Source of the DNA: Lutibacter sp.
Lineage (GTDB): Bacteria; Bacteroidota; Bacteroidia; Flavobacteriales; Flavobacteriaceae
Length of the DNA stretch: 5,341 nt
Direction of reading: 5' to 3'
NCBI GenBank assembly: GCA_030748365.1
Contig: JASMME010000108.1
Coordinates: 1 to 5,341 of the forward strand
In this document: positions 1-5,341 of the stretch, piece after piece
Position numbering within the stretch: position 1 is the first letter of the stretch
Layout of the letters: each line of letters opens with the position of its first letter
Notes under the pieces: generated by a model
What the model saw: only the letters and a program-made list of their open reading frames with translations
Told to the model about the DNA's origin: nothing
The model's database searches: none
Translations under genes and position numbers: made by a program

Positions 1-612
1 GAAGAGAAAAGGAATGATCCGGTCTGGTTAAAGCGGGCCGTATCGAGGATGTACAATAAAGAATGTACAGATGATCCTTTTTACGACGTGTTGGTAGAAG
101 CCTATGTACATGCAGATCCTTCACCGCAAGCTTCTGTCTTTTTTGCCGGTATTTTGATGAAGAGAGGCGAAACGACCAAGGCAATGGATTACTTTAAAAT
201 GGCCGTAGAACAGGAGACAGACAGCTACAAAAAAGCGGTGAACCTCCTAAAGATCGCCCAGATATTGAGTAAAAAAGGACGGAAATCAGAAGCGAGGTCT
301 TATTGTTACAAGGCCCTTGACTATGAGCCGACCATGGGGAAAGCTTACCTGCTGATTGCTGGTATGTACGCTTCCAGTGCGAATTCCTGTGGGAAGGATG
401 TGGTCTCCAAAAGGATGACCTATGTAGCAGCCCTCAACAAGGCCCGTAAGGCAAAATCGGTTGATCCCAGTATCCGCACGCTGGCCAATAAGTTTATCCG
501 GTCTTATGCTAAGAATGTGCCTACAAAAAAGGATGTCTTTATGGCCAACCTTCAGTCTGGTGCCCCCTTTACAGTTAAATGCTGGATCAATGAAAGGGTC
601 GTTATTCCCTAG
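1..612 (+). CDS. Tetratricopeptide-repeat protein, 3' part (5' end outside window)
   Basis: The frame is open from base 1 and reads through the ATG at 49, so that ATG is probably internal and about 203 C-terminal residues are visible. Two helix-turn-helix repeats of TPR type can be read: one around fragment residues 42-71 (SVFFAGILMKRGETTKAMDY region) and one around 77-124 (LLKIAQILSKKGRKSEARSY, then ALDYEP and the KAYLLIAGMY helix). The tail carries features I recognise from Bacteroidota TPR proteins encoded next to lptC: a CG dipeptide after the last repeat (fragment residues 130-131), a KAKSVDPS segment, and a terminal P-x-K-K-D-VF ... KCWINE motif. Four cysteines (about 22, 102, 130, 194) would allow disulphides if the protein is exported. 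The N-terminus and any signal peptide lie upstream, so location cannot be seen. The molecular role is unknown; position next to lptC suggests the cell envelope. The gene ends 30 bases before lptC. Confidence 0.85.
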   Translation, partial: EEKRNDPVWLKRAVSRMYNKECTDDPFYDVLVEAYVHADPSPQASVFFAGILMKRGETTKAMDYFKMAVEQETDSYKKAVNLLKIAQILSKKGRKSEARSYCYKALDYEPTMGKAYLLIAGMYASSANSCGKDVVSKRMTYVAALNKARKAKSVDPSIRTLANKFIRSYAKNVPTKKDVFMANLQSGAPFTVKCWINERVVIP

Positions 613-630
613 CATTTCGTTCAGAATTGA

Positions 631-638
631 TATATTTG
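631..638 (+). promoter_or_regulatory. Possible -7 element (TAnnTTTG) just before lptC
   Basis: TATATTTG matches the Bacteroidota -7 consensus TAnnTTTG exactly and lies in the 30-base gap between the TPR gene and lptC. No TTTG-like -33 element is visible at the expected spacing (around 607-611), so only half of a promoter is supported. If it is active, transcription would begin at about 642-645, on top of the lptC start codon, giving an essentially leaderless message. A chance match in AT-rich DNA is quite possible. Confidence 0.3.
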
Positions 639-642
639 TTGT

Positions 643-1203
643 ATGACAAAAAACGTTGTACATAGCTTACAGAATATTGCTGTTGTGTTCACAACAGCAA
701 TATTTTTTTCATGTACCAATAATGTCAAAGAGGTAAGAGATTTTTTGGCAGACAAAAACTTGCCGATTGGAGAGGCCTACCAGGTCAGTCACCGACGTAC
801 AGATTCCGGCAGGGTTGATATCAGGATGAAAGCCCCTGTGATGCTCGACTTTAGCAACCGGTCAGCCCACCCGTATTCAGCTTTCCCCCAAGGACTGGAA
901 ATTACGACCATCAAAAAAAACGGTGATTCCATTACCATCCGAGGTGATTATGCCAGAACCTATACCAAGACCCAGGTCTCCGAAATTGAGCAAAACGTAG
1001 TCATTTACAACCATGCCCAAGCGTACAGGCTGGAAACAAATCAGCTCTTTTGGGACCAACGAACACAGTATTTCTTTACAGAAAGGGAATTCACTTTTTA
1101 TACCCCGACAGATACCCTGTCTGGGATAGGATTTGAAGCTTCTGAGCAACTTGAACAGTGGTGGGTTAAAAACCAACGCGGTGTATTAGAAGTAACAGAA
1201 TAA
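643..1203 (+). CDS. lptC: LPS export ABC transporter periplasmic protein LptC
   Basis: LptC belongs to the Lpt bridge; it receives lipopolysaccharide from the LptB2FG extractor at the inner membrane and passes it to periplasmic LptA. The 186 residues fit the family length. The N-terminus is a lipoprotein-type signal: a short polar stretch, a hydrophobic core at about 12-22 (IAVVFTTAIFF), then Ser23-Cys24 as the likely lipidation site. Bacteroidota LptC proteins are commonly lipoproteins, unlike the helix-anchored enterobacterial form. The rest is beta-strand rich, with family-like segments: YSAFPQGLEI (78-87), GDYARTY (101-107), NVVIYN (118-123), LETNQLFWD (130-138) and GIGFEASEQLEQW (161-173). 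The ATG at 643 is the only in-frame Met that keeps the signal peptide; the next is residue 62. No clear Shine-Dalgarno precedes it. An unusual perfect hairpin with a T-run lies inside the signal-peptide codons. Function is inferred from sequence pattern plus context. Confidence 0.88.
   Translation: MTKNVVHSLQNIAVVFTTAIFFSCTNNVKEVRDFLADKNLPIGEAYQVSHRRTDSGRVDIRMKAPVMLDFSNRSAHPYSAFPQGLEITTIKKNGDSITIRGDYARTYTKTQVSEIEQNVVIYNHAQAYRLETNQLFWDQRTQYFFTEREFTFYTPTDTLSGIGFEASEQLEQWWVKNQRGVLEVTE
671..709 (+). terminator. Intrinsic-terminator-like hairpin inside lptC
   Basis: A perfect inverted repeat, AATATTGCTGTTGT (673-686) and ACAACAGCAATATT (691-704), is separated by the 4-base loop GTTC. In RNA the stem can extend to 16 pairs using 672-705 (G-U) and 671-706 (A-U). 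The right arm runs into seven consecutive T (703-709). On the other strand no equivalent T-run follows, so the signal is directional for plus-strand transcripts. It lies about 60 bases after the TPR stop codon, where a terminator for that gene would be expected, yet it falls within codons 11-23 of lptC. Only four of the 14 core pairs are G-C, so its strength is uncertain. It may act as an attenuator opposed by translating ribosomes. Structure is seen; function is inferred. Confidence 0.55.
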
Positions 1204-1238
1204 GTGGTTTTCTAATTTAATATAATAATAGATGTCAG

Positions 1239-1433
1239 ATGAAAAAAGGACTTAAAATTATCGAATATGGATACCTGCTGATTGCAGTGGTTTTTGCGGT
1301 GGAAACCGTATTGAATTGGCAAACTGATCCTCAAAAATCCTGGTTGACTGCTTTTTTTACGGTGCTTGCCATCGCGATGTACCTATTTAAAAAGCGCTTT
1401 AGAAAACGAATGGAAAATAGAACCGGTAGATAG
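1239..1433 (+). CDS. Small two-helix membrane protein of unknown function
   Basis: This 64-residue protein has two hydrophobic segments, about residues 8-25 (EYGYLLIAVVFAVETVL region) and 35-50 (WLTAFFTVLAIAMYLF), joined by a short polar loop (NWQTDPQKS). A strongly basic tail follows (KKRFRKRMENRTGR). By the positive-inside rule both ends should face the cytoplasm. I recall similar short proteins with an IIEY...ETV.NW pattern and a basic tail after lptC in Bacteroidota, but no function is known to me. It starts 35 bases after lptC behind an AT-rich stretch with no clear ribosome-binding site. Its TAG stop is directly followed, in the same frame, by the GTG start of the CNNM gene. That suggests coupled translation and perhaps a partner or accessory role for that transporter; this is inference. 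Confidence 0.75.
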   Translation: MKKGLKIIEYGYLLIAVVFAVETVLNWQTDPQKSWLTAFFTVLAIAMYLFKKRFRKRMENRTGR

Positions 1434-2693
1434 GTGGAATTCGAAATAATTGTTATAATAGTGTCCGTATTGTTCTCTGCATTTTTCTCGGGGATGGAGA
1501 TTGCTTATGTTGCAGCGAATAAGTTTCAAATGGAACTTGAAAAGAAGAAAGAAGGCTTTTCAGCTAAGATATTGGCTAAATTTACTGCCAATCCCTCGAA
1601 ATTTTTCACGACCATGTTGGTAGGTAATAATATCGCTGTGGTGGTCTACAGTTTTTTTATGGGAAAATTGACTGTTCAATTATTGCCTATTTCTTTCCTA
1701 AACGAATTTTCGATCCTGTTGCTTCAAACGCTTATTTCCACCCTTATCATCCTGCTGATTGCAGAGTTTATACCAAAAGCAATTTTTAGGATTTATGCCA
1801 ACGAAATGCTACGGTTTTTCGCTTTACCTGCCTACCTGTTTTACCTGATCTTTTATTTATTATCTGAAGGAATCACCACCATTTCGGACTACTTATTAAA
1901 AATATTTTTTAACAGTACCAAAAATGCAGTGCAAACCGAATTCAGTAAGGAAGAGCTAGGGAACTATATCACAGAACAACTCGAAAATGCCAAAGACATA
2001 GAGGAAGTTGATTCAGAAATACAAATCTTTCAGAATGCCTTGGAGTTCGAAAACGTAAAATCCAGGGAGATTATGATTCCCAGGATCGAAATGGTGGCTG
2101 TCGATATCAACGAATCGATCAGCAATCTAAAAAAGTTGTTTGTGGAGACTGGCTATTCTAAGATTGTTGTGTATAGGAATTCCTTAGACGATATTTTGGG
2201 CTATGTACATGCGTTTGAGCTGTTTAAAAAACCCAGGAATATCCGTGCCATATTACTACCAGTTGAATTTGTTCCTGAGAGTATGATGATCAACAATGTA
2301 CTGAACATACTGATCAAAAAGAAAAAGAGTTTGTCTGTGGTATTGGATGAATTTGGGGGTACTTCCGGGATGATTACCGTAGAAGATATTGTGGAAGAGC
2401 TTTTTGGTGAGATTGTGGATGAGCACGATACAGTCCAGTTGTTGGAAAAAAAGATCAACGACAGGGAATTTGAATTTTCAGCACGATTGGAGTTGGATTA
2501 TTTGAATGAAACGTATCAGCTAAACTTCGAAGAAAATGAGGCCTATGAGACCCTGGGAGGTTATATCGTCTATCACAATGAGGATATTCCGGTTGAGGAT
2601 GAGATCATTGTGATTGGCCAGGTGCAATTTAAGATGCTACAAGTACATTCCTCCAAAATTACAGCGGTCTACGTAAAAAGGCTTGATAAATAA
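1434..2693 (+). CDS. CNNM/CorC-type hemolysin family transporter (DUF21-CBS-CorC_HlyC)
   Basis: An inner-membrane protein of the CNNM/CorC family, whose members are linked to Mg2+ (or other divalent ion) efflux; the 'hemolysin' label is historical. The 419 residues show the full family layout. The DUF21 membrane domain (about 1-180) has hydrophobic segments near 5-25, 61-85, 92-112 and 127-150 and the signatures FFSGMEIAYVAANK (17-30), LVGNN (62-66) and EFIPKAI (111-117). A CBS pair (about 210-330) includes REIMIPR (211-217) and the characteristic DEFGGTSGMITVEDIVEELF (305-324) followed by GEIVDEHD. A CorC_HlyC domain occupies about 345-415. The GTG at 1434 is preferred because a later start (GTG near 1461 or Met21) would cut the first helix. 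No Shine-Dalgarno is obvious, and translation probably depends on ribosomes ending at the adjoining TAG. GldE is a paralogue with similar domains, but the lptC neighbourhood argues against that name. Ion specificity cannot be read from the sequence. Confidence 0.93.
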   Translation: MEFEIIVIIVSVLFSAFFSGMEIAYVAANKFQMELEKKKEGFSAKILAKFTANPSKFFTTMLVGNNIAVVVYSFFMGKLTVQLLPISFLNEFSILLLQTLISTLIILLIAEFIPKAIFRIYANEMLRFFALPAYLFYLIFYLLSEGITTISDYLLKIFFNSTKNAVQTEFSKEELGNYITEQLENAKDIEEVDSEIQIFQNALEFENVKSREIMIPRIEMVAVDINESISNLKKLFVETGYSKIVVYRNSLDDILGYVHAFELFKKPRNIRAILLPVEFVPESMMINNVLNILIKKKKSLSVVLDEFGGTSGMITVEDIVEELFGEIVDEHDTVQLLEKKINDREFEFSARLELDYLNETYQLNFEENEAYETLGGYIVYHNEDIPVEDEIIVIGQVQFKMLQVHSSKITAVYVKRLDK

Positions 2694-2754
2694 AAAGTGG
2701 TATTTTGCTGCTTGCTTGTTGATCGCCTAGCAATTAAAGCCCCCCAGCTCCCTG

Positions 2755-5205
2755 TTAATACAAGGTAGGATACTGTATAGGATCGGCCTCTTGCATGATG
2801 GTGTAGATGGCCTCAAAGATGTCTTCTGCATTGGGCTTGGAAAAGTAATCCCCGTCACTCCCATAGGCCGGTCTGTGTGGTTTGGCGGTCAGTGTGACTG
2901 GTTGACTATCTAGGAAACGATACGCCGATTGCTCCTCTAAAACTTTGTGCAACAGGTAGGCAGAAGCCCCTCCTGGCACATCTTCATCGATGACAATCAG
3001 CCGGTTTGTTTTCTCGATGCTTTTGACTACTTCATGACCTAGGTCGAAAGGAAGCAATGATTGGGCATCGATGATCTCAATGTCAATCCCCACCTCTTGT
3101 AACTGCAACACGCTTTCTTCTACGATTTTTAGGGTCGATCCATAAGAAAGTACGGTAATGTCATTTCCTTCTCGGATGGTTTCTACCACCCCTACAGGGG
3201 TTTTGAAAGTGCCCAGGTTGGAAGGTATTTTTTCCTTGAGACGGTACCCGTTAAGGTTTTCTACAATCAGTGCTGGTTCGTCAGCTTCCAGTAAGGTATT
3301 GTAGAATCCAGCCGCTTTGGTCATGTTCCGAGGAACCAAGATGTTCATTCCTCTTAGCAGGTGAACAATCCCCCCCATGGGAGAGCCGGAATGCCAGATA
3401 CCTTCTAGTCGGTGTCCGCGGGTTCTAACAATCAGTGGTGCTTGTTGCTTTCCTGCTGTTCGGTAGTGCAGGGTAGAGAGGTCATCACTCATAATTTGGA
3501 GACCGTAGAGCAGGTAGTCAAGGTATTGAATCTCGGCAATGGGTCTCAGGCCCCTCAGGGCCAATCCTATCCCTTGTCCAATAATGGTAGCTTCTCTGAT
3601 TCCTGTATCTGATACCCGTACTTCTCCAAACCGTTCCTGTAAACCAACCAGTCCCTGGTTTACATCCCCAATCTTTCCGGAATCTTCCCCAAAGATCATC
3701 AGCGTATCATACTTCTCAAAGAGGGTGAAAAAATTATCCTTGAGGATAATCCTGCCGTCCACCCACTCGGAGTCTTCCGAATAAGTAGGGAGTATTTCTT
3801 CAACATCGCTTGCTTTTCTGCCCTCCTCATTGTACAAATGACTGCTGTATTTGGACTGTGTTGTTTCCCGGTATTGCCTGATCCACTGCTGTAAGCGTGT
3901 TTTTTCAGGAGATTTTTCATTGCGGACGTAAACCACCGCTTTGCGGGCGGTTTCCAGTAGGTCTTTTCTAAAGGGTTCTGTAATTTCGGAAAGCCCTTCC
4001 TTCAGTCTAAGTATAAAGACACCTTCATCGCTTTTTTCAACGAGGCCGTCTAGCAGTAGCAGTAGCTGTTTCTTGTCTTCTTTGATGGGGTTCAAAAAAG
4101 CATTCCAGGCATTTTTTTTGGCCTGAATGACTTCTTTTTTAGCGGCTGTCTCCAATTGAATCAGTGTCTCTTCACTTTCGACAAACCGACATGCGTTGCC
4201 TTGGTCATCCTTCAATTCAAATTCGATGATCCAGTCGCGCATTTTAGCAATGCAGTCATGTTGCTTTTCCCACAATAACCGCTCTTTTGATTTATAGCGT
4301 TCATGGGAGCCAGAGGTGGAATGTCCTAGGGGTTGTGTCAGTTCTTTTACGTGGATCAGTACAGGGATGTGTTCCTCCCTGGCGATATCAGCTGCCTTGT
4401 GGTAGCTGCTAATCAGCTGAGGGTAATCCCAGCCCTCAACAGTTAGTATTTCATAGCCTTTGTTATTTTCATCGCGCTGAAACCCTTTTAATATTTCAGA
4501 AATATTCTCTTTGGTAGTTTGGTATTTGGCGGGTACGGAGATACCGTATTCATCGTCCCATACACTGATAATCATAGGAACCTGTAAGACCCCGGCAGCA
4601 TTGATTGTTTCAAAGAACAAGCCTTCTGAAGTGCTGGCATTTCCGATGGTTCCCCAGGAAATTTCATTGCCGTTGTTAGAGAACTTTTTTTTGTCAGACA
4701 CCGGCAATTCTCTGTACACACGCGATGCTTGGGCTATCCCTAGCATACGGGGCATTTGCGAAGCAGTGGGCGAGATGTCACAACTCGAATTATATTGTTC
4801 GGTTAAGTTTTTGAATACGCCGTTTTTATCCAAGCTATGGGTAGTAAAATGACCGCCCATCTGCCTGCCTGCAGACATGGGGTCTACCTCGATATCTGGA
4901 TGGGCATACAAGCCCGCAAATAATTGTTGGGGGGTCAGTTCTCCAATGGCCATCATAAAGGTCTGATCTCGGTAGTAGCCCGATCTAAAATCACCTTTTT
5001 TAAAAGCCTTGGCCATGGCCAGCTGAGGGATTTCCTTGCCATCACCAAAAATGCCAAATTTGGCCTTACCTGTAAGTACTTCTCTACGTCCAAGAATACT
5101 ACACTCACGACTGATTACAGCTGTTTTATAGTCTTGCAACACTTCTTTTTTGAATTCTTCAAAGGACAGTGGCGGTGTTTTTTTATAAGTGGATTGTACA
5201 GGCAT
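2755..5205 (-). CDS. Fused alpha/beta 2-oxoacid dehydrogenase E1 component
   Basis: This 816-residue cytoplasmic enzyme should use thiamine diphosphate to decarboxylate a 2-oxoacid and acylate the lipoyl group of an E2 partner. The alpha-like half (about 20-410) has YYRDQTFMMAIGE (77-89), a GRQMGGHF loop (113-120), a variant cofactor motif starting GNASTSEG (188-195) and ending WDDEYGIS (216-223), and the GHSTSGSHERY loop (294-304) with a likely active-site His295. A helical, charged linker follows. The beta-like half (about 484-816) has FGEDSG (505-510), DTGIREATIIGQGIG (533-547) with the expected catalytic Glu538, RPIAEIQYLDY (554-564), HSGS (605-608) and DEDVPGG (740-746). E1 subunits are often separate genes; long fusions of this kind are familiar in Bacteroidota, where they are named variously as transketolase or 2-oxoisovalerate dehydrogenase. 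No E2 or E3 gene is present, so the substrate is open; branched-chain 2-oxoacids are a reasonable guess. The ATG at 5205 fits a promoter about 22 bases upstream. Confidence 0.92.
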   Translation of the reverse strand: MPVQSTYKKTPPLSFEEFKKEVLQDYKTAVISRECSILGRREVLTGKAKFGIFGDGKEIPQLAMAKAFKKGDFRSGYYRDQTFMMAIGELTPQQLFAGLYAHPDIEVDPMSAGRQMGGHFTTHSLDKNGVFKNLTEQYNSSCDISPTASQMPRMLGIAQASRVYRELPVSDKKKFSNNGNEISWGTIGNASTSEGLFFETINAAGVLQVPMIISVWDDEYGISVPAKYQTTKENISEILKGFQRDENNKGYEILTVEGWDYPQLISSYHKAADIAREEHIPVLIHVKELTQPLGHSTSGSHERYKSKERLLWEKQHDCIAKMRDWIIEFELKDDQGNACRFVESEETLIQLETAAKKEVIQAKKNAWNAFLNPIKEDKKQLLLLLDGLVEKSDEGVFILRLKEGLSEITEPFRKDLLETARKAVVYVRNEKSPEKTRLQQWIRQYRETTQSKYSSHLYNEEGRKASDVEEILPTYSEDSEWVDGRIILKDNFFTLFEKYDTLMIFGEDSGKIGDVNQGLVGLQERFGEVRVSDTGIREATIIGQGIGLALRGLRPIAEIQYLDYLLYGLQIMSDDLSTLHYRTAGKQQAPLIVRTRGHRLEGIWHSGSPMGGIVHLLRGMNILVPRNMTKAAGFYNTLLEADEPALIVENLNGYRLKEKIPSNLGTFKTPVGVVETIREGNDITVLSYGSTLKIVEESVLQLQEVGIDIEIIDAQSLLPFDLGHEVVKSIEKTNRLIVIDEDVPGGASAYLLHKVLEEQSAYRFLDSQPVTLTAKPHRPAYGSDGDYFSKPNAEDIFEAIYTIMQEADPIQYPTLY

Positions 5206-5226
5206 ATCGATATTCTGTTCTCTCTA

Positions 5227-5257
5227 CAAAGGTAGGGTTTTTAGCTGTTATTTGAAA
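5227..5257 (-). promoter_or_regulatory. Bacteroidota-type promoter for the E1 gene
   Basis: Read on the minus strand, TACCTTTG (5234 down to 5227) matches the Bacteroidota -7 consensus TAnnTTTG exactly. A 19-base spacer separates it from TTTC (5257-5254), a three-of-four match to the -33 element TTTG. Transcription would begin at about 5220-5223, leaving a leader of roughly 15-18 bases before the ATG at 5205. The leader holds a purine-rich stretch (AGAGAGAA, about 5218-5225) rather than a classical Shine-Dalgarno. The match of both elements, the spacing and the position makes this a credible promoter. Confidence 0.65.
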
Positions 5258-5280
5258 ATTATGAAGTAAAATCGCATAAA

Positions 5281-5305
5281 TGATAAAAAAAATACATATT
5301 TATCA
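5281..5305. repeat. Short inverted repeat upstream of the E1 promoter
   Basis: TGATAAA (5281-5287) and TTTATCA (5299-5305) form perfect 7-base arms around an 11-base spacer, so arm centres are 18 bases apart. It lies about 25 bases upstream of the -33 element of the E1 promoter, where an activator or repressor could bind. The surrounding DNA is very AT-rich, so chance formation is a real alternative. Confidence 0.25.
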
Positions 5306-5341
5306 AATAATAATAAGAATAATTCAATTATCCAAGGGTAT

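Noticed and set aside
49..51. ATG as the start of the TPR gene
   Set aside because: The same frame is open back to base 1 with plausible protein sequence, and TPR proteins of this context are longer, so the gene most likely begins upstream of the window.
286..663. Minus-strand open frame over the end of the TPR gene
   Set aside because: It lies entirely opposite a recognisable coding region, has no family-like motif, and its start overlaps the lptC start; it is a shadow.
877..1176. Minus-strand open frame opposite lptC
   Set aside because: It is the antisense of a recognisable lptC and shows no independent protein-like features.
1431..1436. Sequencing error or pseudogene splitting one fused small-protein/CNNM gene
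   Set aside because: The small protein has a complete two-helix-plus-basic-tail design and the CNNM N-terminus begins where the family normally begins, so two intact genes explain the sequence better.
1434..2693. Haemolysin toxin or gliding protein GldE
   Set aside because: The 'hemolysin' label for DUF21-CBS-CorC_HlyC proteins is historical and no toxin features are present. GldE has similar domains but is expected next to gldD, not lptC.
2694..2754. Bidirectional terminator in the gap between the convergent CNNM and E1 genes
   Set aside because: Only a 5-bp stem (TTGCT at 2712-2716 with AGCAA at 2729-2733) without a T-run can be drawn; this is too weak to call a terminator.
4519..4642. 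E1 inactivated by loss of the GDG...NN thiamine-diphosphate motif
   Set aside because: Surrounding residues (TSEG, YGIS, the GHSTSGSHERY loop, Glu538 and the beta-half motifs) are intact, and the substitutions look paired, so a variant active site is more likely than decay.
3412..5235. Several plus-strand open frames opposite the E1 gene (for example 3539-3784, 4511-4852, 4924-5235)
   Set aside because: The opposite strand encodes a continuous, motif-rich E1 protein through the whole region; these frames are low-complexity or serine-rich and show no domain.

Overview
The window looks like a chromosomal segment from a member of the phylum Bacteroidota, probably Cytophagales or a relative. Four things point there. 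The TPR-LptC-small membrane protein-CNNM gene order is one I associate with this phylum. A Bacteroidota-type promoter (TAnnTTTG at -7) precedes the minus-strand gene. Shine-Dalgarno sequences are weak or absent. The long fused 2-oxoacid dehydrogenase E1 resembles a family I know mainly from Bacteroidota. The assignment is inferred from gene content; no rRNA or other marker is present.

Positions 1-2693 (plus strand) hold a tight co-directional block. It starts with the 3' part of a tetratricopeptide-repeat protein (1-612, cut by the window edge), followed by lptC (643-1203), a 64-residue two-helix membrane protein (1239-1433) and a CNNM/CorC-type 'hemolysin family' transporter (1434-2693). Gaps are 30, 35 and 0 bases, so an operon is likely. 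The block is envelope-directed: LptC is the periplasmic link of the lipopolysaccharide transport bridge, the TPR protein is a habitual neighbour probably exported to the envelope, and the last two proteins sit in the inner membrane.

Positions 2755-5205 (minus strand, convergent) encode an 816-residue fusion of the alpha and beta subunits of a thiamine-diphosphate-dependent 2-oxoacid dehydrogenase E1. It has its own recognisable promoter just upstream (5227-5257) and is unrelated in function to the envelope block. Positions 5258-5341 are AT-rich intergenic DNA with one short inverted repeat.

The most unusual features are a perfect 14-bp inverted repeat followed by a T-run, which has the form of an intrinsic terminator but lies inside the lptC signal-peptide codons; an apparent Asp/Glu-to-Asn and Asn-to-Asp exchange at the expected metal ligands of the E1 alpha half; and the small membrane protein and CNNM gene lying in one frame, separated only by a TAG codon. 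No mobile element, CRISPR array, tRNA or rRNA was seen, and there is no strong sign of a wholly new system; most of the window is conserved housekeeping content.
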